A stretch of 64,000 nucleotides of DNA from Proteiniphilum sp. UBA5384 (GCF_002410825.1 NZ_DHOS01000034.1:90088-154087); one strand, 5' to 3'. Numbered from the stretch's first letter, positions 35,327-44,150 are shown. Notes: generated by a model not told the origin, from the sequence alone. Numbers and translations: made by a program.

Positions 35327-36391
35327 TTATTGTTGTTCAGCCAATTTTTCTATAAAATGGATGTATCCCTCAATTCCCTGTTGCAATTCTTTGATCCTCA
35401 CAAACTCGTCAGGACGATGGGATCGTTCTGATTCTCCCGGTCCCATTTTCAGGGCCGGGCAGGTAATTCGCATCCAATCGGAAGTAGTAGGGGAGGTGTA
35501 GCTTTCAATACCTAATTGTTGTACGCACAGCAGCAACGGATGACCAGTAGGTGTGGCCGAACTTCTATTGGTTAGTGACCGTGCTTTCAGTTCACTTTTC
35601 ACTATAGGCCGGAGGATCTCCATGATTTCGCTGTTGGTGTACATCTCTGTCGGACGGATATCCACCACGAAGCTACACCGGTCGGGAACTACATTGTGTT
35701 GTCTACCTGCATTGATCTGGGTGACAGTCAATTTCACTTCTCCCATTGTGAGTGATATTTTACTGAACTTCGTCGATCTAAGTATGTTGATATCATCGAT
35801 CGCAATGTAAAGCGCGTTCACTCCCTCATTACGGGCAGCATGTCCGCTTACCCCTTTCGCTTCTCCGTCGATCACCAGTAGTCCCCTTTCGGCTATGGCA
35901 GCCTTCATGCCGGTTGGTTCACCGATAATAGCCATACTTACTTCTTCGGAGAGATGTTGCCAAAGCAATCTCATCCCGTCGGTACCGGAATTCTCTTCCT
36001 CTGCCGACAATGCCAACAAGAGGTTGAAAGGTAATTCCTTCTCGTAAAAGTATAAAAATGTTTGTAATAATGTGACTACACTGGCGCCCGCGTCATTACT
36101 GCCCAACCCGTAGACATGAGTATTGGAACGGGGTGGGGTAAACGGATCGAAAGTATATCCGGTATTCGGGCGTACGGTGTCGAGATGCGAGTTTAGCATT
36201 AACGTTGGTTTTGATATGTTGTGATGAAGTTGGCGAACAATCAAGTTATTGCCGATGCGTTCTATGGAAATTCCTCTTTCACTGAAATATCCTGTCAGAA
36301 AGTTACTCCGAGGGCCTTCCTCTCCGGAGAATGATTGTATAGAAACCAGTTTTCTCAGCAACTCAACTGCGTTTTGTATATAAGAATCCAT
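35327..36391 (-). CDS. M20-family N-acyl-L-ornithine deacylase (probably N-succinylornithine/N-acetylornithine or citrulline deacylase)
   Basis: 354 residues. Metal-binding motifs are MLNSHLDTVRP and GSNDAGASVVTLLQ; the catalytic Glu pair is LLALSAEEENSGTDG. Further ligands are in IGEPTGMKAAIAERG. It lies within the arginine cluster, so it removes the N-acyl group. In this pathway the transcarbamylase works on N-succinylornithine, so the deacylated product is citrulline (from N-succinylcitrulline). Functional assignment by context; the ArgE/ArgK label alone would be ambiguous. Confidence 0.85.
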   Translation of the reverse strand: MDSYIQNAVELLRKLVSIQSFSGEEGPRSNFLTGYFSERGISIERIGNNLIVRQLHHNISKPTLMLNSHLDTVRPNTGYTFDPFTPPRSNTHVYGLGSNDAGASVVTLLQTFLYFYEKELPFNLLLALSAEEENSGTDGMRLLWQHLSEEVSMAIIGEPTGMKAAIAERGLLVIDGEAKGVSGHAARNEGVNALYIAIDDINILRSTKFSKISLTMGEVKLTVTQINAGRQHNVVPDRCSFVVDIRPTEMYTNSEIMEILRPIVKSELKARSLTNRSSATPTGHPLLLCVQQLGIESYTSPTTSDWMRITCPALKMGPGESERSHRPDEFVRIKELQQGIEGYIHFIEKLAEQQ

Positions 36392-36496
36392 TAAGAAATT
36401 AAAAAATTAAAAGTTAAAAGTGATATCCGGAATAAGACTTTATTAATTGACAATGAATTCTTCATTTCTCAATTTCAGACTTCTCCTTTAATTTGA

Positions 36497-36520
36497 CACA
36501 TCAGTAAATCATCACATTAA
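36497..36520. repeat. Intergenic repeat at the argB stop
   Basis: CACATCAGTAAATCATcACA... with one base difference from 37330-37353. The copy overlaps the last codons of argB. Low-complexity relatives occur at 39495-39520. Confidence 0.4.
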
Positions 36521-37300
36521 ACTCGTCCCTTTTCCGGATAACAGGTTTTTTGCATGTAATACCACTACTTGTGATACGCCATTGTTGATCGCCTTGAAAG
36601 AGTTATCCAATTTGGGAATCATTCCATCCACGATAATACCCTGTTGTTTATAAACCGCATATTCTTCCCTATTCATGGTAAGTATCAGACTGTCCGGATC
36701 GTTTACATCCCCTAATACACCCTCTTTTTCAAAGCAATAATAGATCGTAACATTATATTTTTCCGAGAGCGCTGTAGCTACCGTATAGGCGATGGTGTCG
36801 GCGTTGGTGTTCAACAGTGAGCCGTTCTCGTCATGAGTAATAGCACAAAAAACGGGAGTAATATTGCTTTCGATCAATTTTGATATGAAGCCGGTATTGG
36901 TTTTATCCGGATCGGGATCGCCGACAAAACCAAAGTCGACGGGCACAGAGGAGCGTCGTATTGCCGGGATAGTGTTGGCATCCGCCCCTGAAAGGCCGAG
37001 AGCGTTGCAGCCTATTTTTTGCAGTAATGCCACTATATTTTTATTACCCCATCCGGCATATACCATTGTGACTACTTTAAGCGTTTCTTCGTCGGTAATA
37101 CGTCGTCCGTTTAACATTTTTGTCTCTATGCCGAGTTGTTTTGCCATCTTTGAAGCCATCACTCCTCCACCATGAACCAGTAGTTTATGTCCATCCAATT
37201 GGTGAAAGTCATACAGGAAGGATTCCAATGCTGCCGGATTATCTACTATATTTCCACCGATTTTTACAATCGAAAGGGTTGCTTTTTTATTCTCTGCCAT
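36512..37300 (-). CDS. argB: N-acylglutamate kinase (ArgB family)
   Basis: 262 residues. It phosphorylates N-acetyl- or N-succinylglutamate. The amino acid kinase motifs are IVKIGGNIVDN, KLLVHGGGVMASKMAKQLG and the substrate stretch MLNGRRITDEETLKVVTMVYAG, plus NTNADTIAYTVATALS near the C-terminus. Because the neighbouring transcarbamylase has the succinyl-type residue, the true substrate is probably N-succinylglutamate (inference). It lies between the argF' and M20 deacylase genes. Confidence 0.93.
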   Translation of the reverse strand: MAENKKATLSIVKIGGNIVDNPAALESFLYDFHQLDGHKLLVHGGGVMASKMAKQLGIETKMLNGRRITDEETLKVVTMVYAGWGNKNIVALLQKIGCNALGLSGADANTIPAIRRSSVPVDFGFVGDPDPDKTNTGFISKLIESNITPVFCAITHDENGSLLNTNADTIAYTVATALSEKYNVTIYYCFEKEGVLGDVNDPDSLILTMNREEYAVYKQQGIIVDGMIPKLDNSFKAINNGVSQVVVLHAKNLLSGKGTSLM

Positions 37301-37329
37301 CTTTTTGTTAAATCGTTAAATCAACAAAT

Positions 37330-37353
37330 CACATCAGTAAATCATTACATTAA
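37330..37353. repeat. Intergenic repeat next to the argF' stop
   Basis: Differs by one base from 36497-36520. It lies just 3' of the argF' stop codon. Confidence 0.4.
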
Positions 37354-38307
37354 CTACAGTCCCAGTAATATCTCTTTCAGTACCACTTGGGCCGAAACCA
37401 CGCGGTTGGCTGCTTCAGGAATTACTATCGATTGTGGGCTGTCGATCACTTCGTCACTGACGATCATATTACGTCGTACCGGCAGGCAGTGCATGAAATA
37501 TGCATTATTGGTCAGTGCCATTTTTTTTCGGTCTACTGTCCACGTGCGATCGGTGCTTAATATCTTTCCGTAGTTTGGATCCTTGAAAGCTGCCCAGTTC
37601 TTCGCATAGATAAAATCGGCATCTTTGTATGCCTTCTCCCTATCATATTCCACCATGGCATTGCCAACGAATTTCTCGTCCAACTCATATCCGACGGGAT
37701 GGGTGATCACGAAGTCATATCCGGTGGCGTTCATCCACTCGGCAAATGAATTGGGAACTGCCTGGGGCAGTGCCCTGGGATGAGGAGCCCAGGTGAGTAC
37801 CACTTTCGGCTTTTCCGTTTTTTTATATTCCTCTATCGTGATCAAGTCGGCAAAACTTTGTAACGGGTGGCGGGTGGCTGCTTCCATACTGAATACCGGT
37901 TTTCCGGAATATTGGATGAACTGATTCAGGATAACCTCGTTATAATCAGATGCTTTATCTTCGAACTGGGCAAATGAGCGCACTCCAATCACGTCGCAGT
38001 AGGATCCCATTACCGGAATTGCTTCAAGGATATGTTCCGGTTTATCGCCATCCATAATAACACCCTTTTCGGTCTCTAATTTCCATGCACCCTGATTGAT
38101 GTCGAGCACGATCACGTTCATCCCCAGGTTGAGCCCTGCTTTTTGGGTGCTCAAACGTGTACGCAGGCTCGAGTTGAAAAAAATCATCAATAAAGTCTTG
38201 TTTTTGCCCAACTCCTGGTCGGCAAAAGGATTTTCTTTGACCTGCCTGGCTTTTTCGAGTGCACTCTTCAGGTTACCGATGTCGTGTACGGATATGAAGT
38301 TCCTCAT
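37354..38307 (-). CDS. argF': N-succinyl-L-ornithine carbamoyltransferase
   Basis: 317 residues. The carbamoyl-phosphate site is FFNSSLRTRLSTQ (normal OTCases have STRT). Further motifs are AATRHPLQSFADL and HCLPVRRN. The sequence DGDKPEHI puts Pro at residue 90. From published work on the Bacteroides fragilis and Xanthomonas enzymes, Pro at this position marks the N-succinylornithine enzyme and Glu the N-acetylornithine enzyme. It carbamoylates N-succinylornithine to N-succinylcitrulline. Its start overlaps the end of argD by 4 bp. Confidence 0.93.
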   Translation of the reverse strand: MRNFISVHDIGNLKSALEKARQVKENPFADQELGKNKTLLMIFFNSSLRTRLSTQKAGLNLGMNVIVLDINQGAWKLETEKGVIMDGDKPEHILEAIPVMGSYCDVIGVRSFAQFEDKASDYNEVILNQFIQYSGKPVFSMEAATRHPLQSFADLITIEEYKKTEKPKVVLTWAPHPRALPQAVPNSFAEWMNATGYDFVITHPVGYELDEKFVGNAMVEYDREKAYKDADFIYAKNWAAFKDPNYGKILSTDRTWTVDRKKMALTNNAYFMHCLPVRRNMIVSDEVIDSPQSIVIPEAANRVVSAQVVLKEILLGL

Positions 38308-39428
38308 ATTAATTTCTTTTTTAGTTCGGTGATGAAAAAATCAACGTCTTCTTTTGATATCGAGAGTGGCGGTAATAGTCGCATTACATTATTCTTTGCC
38401 CCTCCGGTAAAGATATGACTTTCGAAGAGAAGTTGGTTGCGGATATCTGCAAATTCAGGGAGAAACTCTATGCCGAGCATCAATCCCTGCCCACGAAGTT
38501 CTGTAATGCCCTCAATTTCTGATAACTTATGCCGGAGATAACTACCCACCTTTTCTGCGTTTTTTACCAGTGACTCTTCTTTTATGATATTGAGCACCGC
38601 AATGGCTGCTGCACAGGCAAGATGGTTTCCTCCAAAGGTGGTGCCGAGTATTCCTTTTTTTGCTTCGAATTTGGGAGAGATCAGCACGCCTCCGATTGGA
38701 AAACCGTTTCCCATCCCTTTGGCTATCGTGATTAAGTCGGGTCGTATGCCGGCTGATTGATGAGCAAAGAACTGGCCACTACGACCATATCCCGACTGTA
38801 TTTCATCGAGGATTAATATTACATCATTCTCGCTGCAGAGGGATGATAATTGCTGCAAAAATAAATTTTCGGGGGTATAGATACCTGCAACTCCGAGGAT
38901 ACCCTCGATAATGACAGCGGCGACATTCCCCTTGTTGATTTCGGTGGCTACCGCTTCTATATCGTTGAGCGGAACAAAAGTAACTACATGTCCTTTATTA
39001 TAAGGAGCCTGGATAGCCGGGTTGTCCGTGACTGCCACTGCTCCCGAGGTGCGTCCGTGGAACGCACCTCGAAAAGCGATCACACGTTTCTTTCCAGTAT
39101 GAAAAGAGGCCAGTTTTAATGCATTCTCGTTGGCTTCAGCACCGGAGTTACAAAGAAATAGTGAATAATCGGAATAACCGGATTGTTCACCCAGTTTATT
39201 AGCCAGTTCCAGCTGTAAAGAGTTCTGTACCGAGTTGGAGTAGAATCCGATCTTCTCTATCTGATGCTGTAACGTTTCTACATAATGAGGGTGAGAGTGT
39301 CCGATGGAAATGACAGCATGTCCCCCATAAAGATCCAGGTATTCCGTTCCTTCATTGTCCCATACATGGCAACCTTTACCCTGTACAGGCTCAATATCCC
39401 ACAAACTATATACGTCGAATAGGTTCAT
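38304..39428 (-). CDS. argD: N-acyl-ornithine aminotransferase (ArgD family)
   Basis: 374 residues, class III PLP aminotransferase. It makes N-acylornithine from N-acylglutamate semialdehyde and glutamate. GAEANENALKLA, FRGAFHGRTSGAVAVT and ILILDEIQSGYGRSG are visible, and the PLP-binding Lys is in LITIAKGMGNGFPIGG. Substrate is probably the succinylated form. It is cotranscribed with argF' (4-bp overlap) and lies 89 bp after argC. Confidence 0.95.
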   Translation of the reverse strand: MNLFDVYSLWDIEPVQGKGCHVWDNEGTEYLDLYGGHAVISIGHSHPHYVETLQHQIEKIGFYSNSVQNSLQLELANKLGEQSGYSDYSLFLCNSGAEANENALKLASFHTGKKRVIAFRGAFHGRTSGAVAVTDNPAIQAPYNKGHVVTFVPLNDIEAVATEINKGNVAAVIIEGILGVAGIYTPENLFLQQLSSLCSENDVILILDEIQSGYGRSGQFFAHQSAGIRPDLITIAKGMGNGFPIGGVLISPKFEAKKGILGTTFGGNHLACAAAIAVLNIIKEESLVKNAEKVGSYLRHKLSEIEGITELRGQGLMLGIEFLPEFADIRNQLLFESHIFTGGAKNNVMRLLPPLSISKEDVDFFITELKKKLI

Positions 39429-39517
39429 CCTTTTAAGTTAAAAATAAAAAATTAAATCCGAGACAAGATAAAATTGATTTGTAGATTAGCTGATTAAATT
39501 ATCATTACATCATTACA

Positions 39518-40492
39518 TCAGAACGCGTTTCCCTTCAATCGCAACCCCGTTGTTTCATCCAACCCGAACATCAGGTTCATGTTCTGCACAGCCTGTCCTG
39601 ATGCTCCTTTTACTAGATTATCAATGATAGAGGTGATATGGATATAGCCGTTATGGAATTCGATATGCAATAGACCTTTATTGGTATTTACCACCTCTTT
39701 CAGACTGATAGCTTGTTGAGATATGAACACGAACGGGGAGGATCGATAGTATCCTTTATATAGATCGATTACTTCCGGTTCAGGCAGAGAGCCGTTCCAT
39801 TTCGTATAGACACTGGCAAAAATACCACGGGTGAAATCACCCCGCATTGGCACAAAGTTGACCTGTGGCAGATTATTATTCCCTGCGCTTTTCAATGTAT
39901 TACCGATCTCTTCCAGATGTTGATGCGTGAAGGGTTTATATACTGAAATATTATTGTCACGGTAGCTGAAATGCGTAGTGTCACCCGGTTTTTTTCCTGC
40001 GCCGGTAGAACCTGTAATGGCATGCACATGTATTTCTTCTTTCAACAGATTCCGGGATGCCAAGGGCAATAGCGCCAGCATAATCGTCGTGGCGAAACAG
40101 CCTGGGTTGGCTACATTCATAGCGGTACGGATCTGTTCCCGGTTTTGTTCGCAGAGTCCAAATACAAAATGCCGGTTATTGAACACCGGATTATTACGGA
40201 AATCATTGCCAAGGTCAATAATCCTGCATGATGAGGGAATATTATTATCACTTAGAAAAGCCCGTGATAACCCATGTCCCAGACAAAGGAATATCACATC
40301 GGGTTGATGGAAGGTTTCGCTGAAGACCAGATTTGTGTCGCCCAACAAGTCACGATGTATTTCCGCTACCGGCGTTCCCACCGATGTAGTGCTAATCACC
40401 GACTCTATGTTTACTTCAGGGTGATGGAGCAGGATACGGAGCAGTTCTCCTGCTGTATACCCTGTTCCGCCGGCTATGCTTACATTAATCAT
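39518..40492 (-). CDS. argC: N-acyl-gamma-glutamyl-phosphate reductase
   Basis: 324 residues. It reduces N-acylglutamyl phosphate to the semialdehyde with NADPH. The N-terminal motif is SIAGGTGYTAGELLRILLHHPEV, the catalytic Cys is in NPGCFATTIMLALLPL, and HAITGSTGAGKKPGDTTHFS and VPMRGDFTRGI are conserved. The first 8 bp overlap the argG stop region, so the two are translationally coupled. Confidence 0.96.
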   Translation of the reverse strand: MINVSIAGGTGYTAGELLRILLHHPEVNIESVISTTSVGTPVAEIHRDLLGDTNLVFSETFHQPDVIFLCLGHGLSRAFLSDNNIPSSCRIIDLGNDFRNNPVFNNRHFVFGLCEQNREQIRTAMNVANPGCFATTIMLALLPLASRNLLKEEIHVHAITGSTGAGKKPGDTTHFSYRDNNISVYKPFTHQHLEEIGNTLKSAGNNNLPQVNFVPMRGDFTRGIFASVYTKWNGSLPEPEVIDLYKGYYRSSPFVFISQQAISLKEVVNTNKGLLHIEFHNGYIHITSIIDNLVKGASGQAVQNMNLMFGLDETTGLRLKGNAF

Positions 40493-41675
40493 TGTCGTGA
40501 ATTGTATAATAAATTTTCAACGGGTTGGCGATTACTTTTGTGAATCCTACTACATCCTGGCCGGAGAATGATTTGTTGATCTCTCCGTATTCGCCGAATT
40601 TGGAATTCATCAGGTCGTATTCGCTGGAACATCCCAATACAGCGAAGTGATAAGGACGTAATTCTATTTCTACTTCACCCGTTACATAATGCTGGGTGTC
40701 GTTAAGGAATGTCTCGATATTGCGCATTACCGGTTCAAGGTATTGTGCCTCATGCATCAGTTGACCGTACCAATTGGCGAGCTGCTCTTTCCAATAGAGT
40801 TGTTGTTTGGTCAGTACATGTTTTTCCAACAGGTGATGCGCCTTGACGATGATCAGTGGAGCCGGAGCTTCAAAAGCGACACGTCCTTTGGTCCCGATAA
40901 TGGTATCGCCCACATGTACATCACGCCCGATACCATATTTCGAAGCAATCTTGTGTAACGTATGGATTAATGCAACGGGAGCCATCTTTTCACCATTGAG
41001 CGCGATCGGTTCGCCTTTTTCAAATTTTAAAGTGATGCGTTTCGTTCCCCTGTCGGTTACCTGTGAGGGATATGCCTCTTCGGGCAGTACGCCGGACGAT
41101 TTCAGTGTTTCCACGCCTCCTACGCTGGTTCCCCAGATTCCCTGGTTAATGGAATATTTCGATTTTTCCCATGAAAAGTCGAACCCTTTTTCTTTCAGGT
41201 AATCAATCTCCTGTTGACGGGAAAGGCATAACTCACGGATCGGTGCAATAATCTGTACTTCCGGTGCCAATACTTCAAATACCAGGTCGAACCGTACCTG
41301 GTCATTCCCGGCACCCGTACTCCCATGTGCCACGAAATCAGCACCTACTTCCTTTACATGATCCAGTATTGCCATTGCCTGAAAGAAACGCTCGGAACTG
41401 ACTGATAACGGATAGGTGTTATTTTTTAATACATTCCCAAAAATGAGGTATTTGATGCCTCTGCTATAATAGTCATCCACAGCATCGATGCAAGTGTGGG
41501 TGGAGGCGCCCAATTGTAATGCACGTGCTTCGATTGACTTTGCTTCTTCGTTTGAAAAACCGCCTGTGTTCACAATAACGGTATGTACTTCCAGTCCTTT
41601 TTCATTGATCAGCCAAGGCACACAAAACGAGGTGTCGAGGCCTCCACTAAACGCTAATACTACTTTTTTCTTCAT
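40485..41675 (-). CDS. argG: Argininosuccinate synthase
   Basis: 396 residues. It joins citrulline and aspartate using ATP. The ATP-binding motif is VVLAFSGGLDTSFCVPWL; VAHGSTGAGNDQVRF and SINQGIWGTSVGG are further family blocks. It overlaps argC by 8 bp and the upstream GNAT gene by 4 bp, so the three are one tightly coupled set. Confidence 0.96.
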   Translation of the reverse strand: MKKKVVLAFSGGLDTSFCVPWLINEKGLEVHTVIVNTGGFSNEEAKSIEARALQLGASTHTCIDAVDDYYSRGIKYLIFGNVLKNNTYPLSVSSERFFQAMAILDHVKEVGADFVAHGSTGAGNDQVRFDLVFEVLAPEVQIIAPIRELCLSRQQEIDYLKEKGFDFSWEKSKYSINQGIWGTSVGGVETLKSSGVLPEEAYPSQVTDRGTKRITLKFEKGEPIALNGEKMAPVALIHTLHKIASKYGIGRDVHVGDTIIGTKGRVAFEAPAPLIIVKAHHLLEKHVLTKQQLYWKEQLANWYGQLMHEAQYLEPVMRNIETFLNDTQHYVTGEVEIELRPYHFAVLGCSSEYDLMNSKFGEYGEINKSFSGQDVVGFTKVIANPLKIYYTIHDND

Positions 41676-42289
41676 TTTTTATGTAATTTATTGGTTTTTT
41701 TTATTTTGATGACCGGTTTTACCACCTTCTTTGCGAAAGGGCTAGCCTGCATCGCCGGCTGTACCTTAGGATCGTAGAGTAAACCTGTGCAGAGGCACAT
41801 CCTGTAGTTATTACGTTGAAGGATATCAAAATTCCTGCATCCCTGACATCCTTTCCAGAACTCTTCGTCATCGGTCAATTCAGAAAATGTGACAGGCTTG
41901 AATCCCAGTTCTGTATTCATTTTCATTACTGCCAGACCGGTCGTGATGCTGAATATTTTGGCATTCGGATAGAGTTTACGGGAAAGATCAAAAATTTTTC
42001 TTTTGATTTTCTTGGCCAGTCCCTGGTTACGATAATCGGGATGTACTACCAGTCCGGAATTAGCTACAAAACGCTTGTGACTAAAAGTTTCGATATAGGC
42101 AAAGCCCACTAGCTTATCACCATCGAGGGCGATCACCGCTTTGCCTGCTTCAATCTTTTCAGCTACATACTCAGCACTGCGTTTGGCAATACCTGTGCCG
42201 CGTGCTTGTGCAGACTCGTAAATAAGATCGCAAATCTCTTGCGCATAGTCTACGTAGCCGCTATTGGCAATATGAATAATTACATTCAT
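41672..42289 (-). CDS. GNAT-family acyltransferase, candidate N-acylglutamate synthase
   Basis: 205 residues. The GNAT core is seen as KAVIALDGDKLVGFAYIETF, then SGLVVHPDYRNQGLAKKIKRKIF (acyl-CoA pyrophosphate loop Q/R-x-x-G-x-A), and FSITTGLAVMKMNTELGFKPV. A cysteine-rich end (CQGCRNFDILQRNNYRMCLCTGLLYDP) is unusual for the fold. It is the first gene of the arginine operon and overlaps argG by 4 bp. No argA or argJ is present. I recall that the equivalent gene in Bacteroides thetaiotaomicron (BT3761) was linked by mutant fitness data to N-acylglutamate synthesis. This supports that role. Confidence 0.8.
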   Translation of the reverse strand: MNVIIHIANSGYVDYAQEICDLIYESAQARGTGIAKRSAEYVAEKIEAGKAVIALDGDKLVGFAYIETFSHKRFVANSGLVVHPDYRNQGLAKKIKRKIFDLSRKLYPNAKIFSITTGLAVMKMNTELGFKPVTFSELTDDEEFWKGCQGCRNFDILQRNNYRMCLCTGLLYDPKVQPAMQASPFAKKVVKPVIKIKKTNKLHKK

Positions 42290-42290
42290 C

Positions 42291-42386
42291 CTAAAACAAT
42301 AAAATAATTAGAGAGTTGATTGTAAAGTGTTGCCCCGAGGGCAAAAAGATAAAAGGGGAAAGGTGCGGAACCCGAAGTTCACGCAT
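42291..42386 (-). other. Possible leader ORF before the arginine operon
   Basis: A 31-codon frame from ATG 42386 to TAG 42291-42293, beginning MRELRV, ends one base before the start of the GNAT gene. Its first five codons include two Arg (CGT, CGG). Hairpins lie in and around it. No family is known, so this is speculative. Confidence 0.3.
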
Positions 42387-42462
42387 AATTCAAAAGCATC
42401 GTCGGACTAAGACTGCTGCTTGGGGATAGTGGATATGTGAAAAGTATATCTTCATCAGGCTG

Positions 42463-42470
42463 CAAAAGTA
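42463..42470 (-). promoter_or_regulatory. Candidate -7 element of the arginine operon
   Basis: The minus strand reads TACTTTTG, ~174 bp before the GNAT start. It leaves a long leader carrying two hairpins (42363-42382 and 42330-42344). No good -33 element is seen. Confidence 0.5.
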
Positions 42471-42693
42471 ATCATTATATTTGTATTTGTTACTCTTTTC
42501 TGTGAAAAACTTACTAAAATCAGACTATTTCAGTCCTTTTGCATTATTTTTATGCCTGACATCGGCTTTGATGCATTCAAATGAATGAGAAATTTATTTC
42601 TACCCATTACTTAACGAAATAATTGTTTTTTTCTTTATAAACGGCAAACTGTTTTTTTATTTCCACAAAAAATACAAAAATGTATTAATTGAG

Positions 42694-42724
42694 TTGTCTT
42701 TTTGATACTTTTGTCTTATTTTTG
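42694..42724 (+). promoter_or_regulatory. Promoter of the KamA-family gene
   Basis: TTG at 42694-42696, 20 bp, TATTTTTG at 42717-42724. A second -7-like TACTTTTG lies at 42706-42713. Confidence 0.6.
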
Positions 42725-42818
42725 CATAGTTGGAACTGCAATCTAGACCTCACTTCCCGTTTCGCGGGCACTTATTTACTTCCTGTGGTTCACCAAGCAG
42801 AACATAATTCAAATTGAT

Positions 42819-44150
42819 ATGGAAAATAAAAAGTATAGAAATTTCATTTTGCGTAATTATAATGATTTACCTCAATTGAGTGCCTTATCCGATCAGGAAA
42901 GGGAGGCAATAGGTGTTGTGGGCAGGGTGCTGCCTTTTAAGGCAAATAATTATGTGGTGGAGGAATTGATTAACTGGAACAATGTGCCGGAAGATCCTAT
43001 TTTTACGCTCACTTTTCCACGGGAGGAAATGCTCTCGAAAACCCATTATGCGCAGGTGAAGAAGTTGATTGATGCGGGGGATGATACGGCATTAAAACAA
43101 AAAGTATACGATATCAGGATGAAGTTGAACCCCAATCCGGCAGGACAGGAGCATAATGTGCCGACGGTAGACGGGGTAAAATTACATGGTATGCAGCATA
43201 AATATCGGGAAACGGTCCTTTTCTTTCCCAGTCAGGGACAGACCTGTCATGCTTATTGTACTTTCTGTTTCCGTTGGCCGCAATTTTCAGGTATGAATGA
43301 GTTAAAATTTGCGATGAAAGAAGCTGCTTTGCTTCACAAGTACCTGCTGAAACATCCCAAAGTATCGGACGTCCTTTTTACAGGCGGTGATCCGCTGACG
43401 GCAAAGGCCAGTATTATGGCAACCTATATCGAGCCGCTTCTGACAAAAGAGTTCTCTCATATCCGGAATATCCGTATCGGGTCGAAGACTTTGGCTTACT
43501 GGCCATACCGGTTTCTGACAGACAAAGATGCAGACGATATGTTGCGTTTGTTTGAGAAGGTGAAAAAGGCTGGTAAGCACCTTGCTTTCCAGGGGCACTT
43601 TAACCATCCGGTAGAACTTTCAACCGACGCAGTGCAACAAGCTATCCAGAGAATACTCAATACCGGAGCACAGATTAGGACCCAGTCGCCTTTACTGCGT
43701 CATATCAATGATAATCCCCAGACATGGGCTAATATGTGGAAAGAGCAGGTCAGGCAAGGTTTGATACCTTATTATATGTTTGTAGCACGGGATACCGGTT
43801 CCAAAACTTTCTTTGAAGTGCCGCTGGAAAAAGCATGGAATATTTTCAGGAAGGCTTATCGTAGTGTGAGCGGTATTTGCCGTACTGTCCGCGGACCCAG
43901 TATGAGTGCCAATCCGGGAAAGATACAAATCCTGGGTGTGACAGAGGTAAACGGGGAGAAAGTGTTTGTGTTGCGTTTTCTTCAGTGCCGTAATCCAGAC
44001 TTGGTGGATATACCTTTCTTTGCGAGATACGATAAAAAAGCGACATGGTTTGATGAACTCTCTCCGGCGTTTGGAGAGAAAGAATTTTTCTTCCAGAAAG
44101 ATAATCTGTTGGGAAGGCATGAAAGAGATGATGATTTTATGTGGGAATAG
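42819..44150 (+). CDS. KamA-family radical SAM protein (lysine 2,3-aminomutase-like)
   Basis: 443 residues. The radical SAM cluster is CHAYCTFC (CxxxCxxC), followed by FRWPQF. The SAM-binding GGDP is in VLFTGGDPLTAKASI, and LAFQGHFNHPVELS and TQSPLLRHINDNP resemble lysine aminomutase motifs. Canonical lysine 2,3-aminomutase reads HCTRRR after the last Cys and has a different C-terminal PLP-lysine region. Here the corresponding part is ICRTVRGPSMSANPGKIQILG, so PLP use and substrate are uncertain. Divergent from the arginine operon. An amino acid mutase role is family knowledge, not shown here. Confidence 0.82.
   Translation: MENKKYRNFILRNYNDLPQLSALSDQEREAIGVVGRVLPFKANNYVVEELINWNNVPEDPIFTLTFPREEMLSKTHYAQVKKLIDAGDDTALKQKVYDIRMKLNPNPAGQEHNVPTVDGVKLHGMQHKYRETVLFFPSQGQTCHAYCTFCFRWPQFSGMNELKFAMKEAALLHKYLLKHPKVSDVLFTGGDPLTAKASIMATYIEPLLTKEFSHIRNIRIGSKTLAYWPYRFLTDKDADDMLRLFEKVKKAGKHLAFQGHFNHPVELSTDAVQQAIQRILNTGAQIRTQSPLLRHINDNPQTWANMWKEQVRQGLIPYYMFVARDTGSKTFFEVPLEKAWNIFRKAYRSVSGICRTVRGPSMSANPGKIQILGVTEVNGEKVFVLRFLQCRNPDLVDIPFFARYDKKATWFDELSPAFGEKEFFFQKDNLLGRHERDDDFMWE

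Larger units (their letters stand above)
42290..42818. other. Divergent regulatory region between the arginine operon and the KamA-family gene
   Basis: 529 bp without a conventional gene. It holds the arginine leader (42291-42470), the KamA promoter (42694-42724), a plus-strand TATATTTG at 42476-42483 with no assigned product, and a small hairpin CCCG/CGGG at 42756-42768 in the KamA leader. Confidence 0.6.

Noticed and set aside
42476..42483. Plus-strand TATATTTG in the arginine/KamA intergenic region as a promoter
   Set aside because: It lies ~340 bp from the KamA start, and a better-spaced promoter exists at 42694-42724; no small gene follows.
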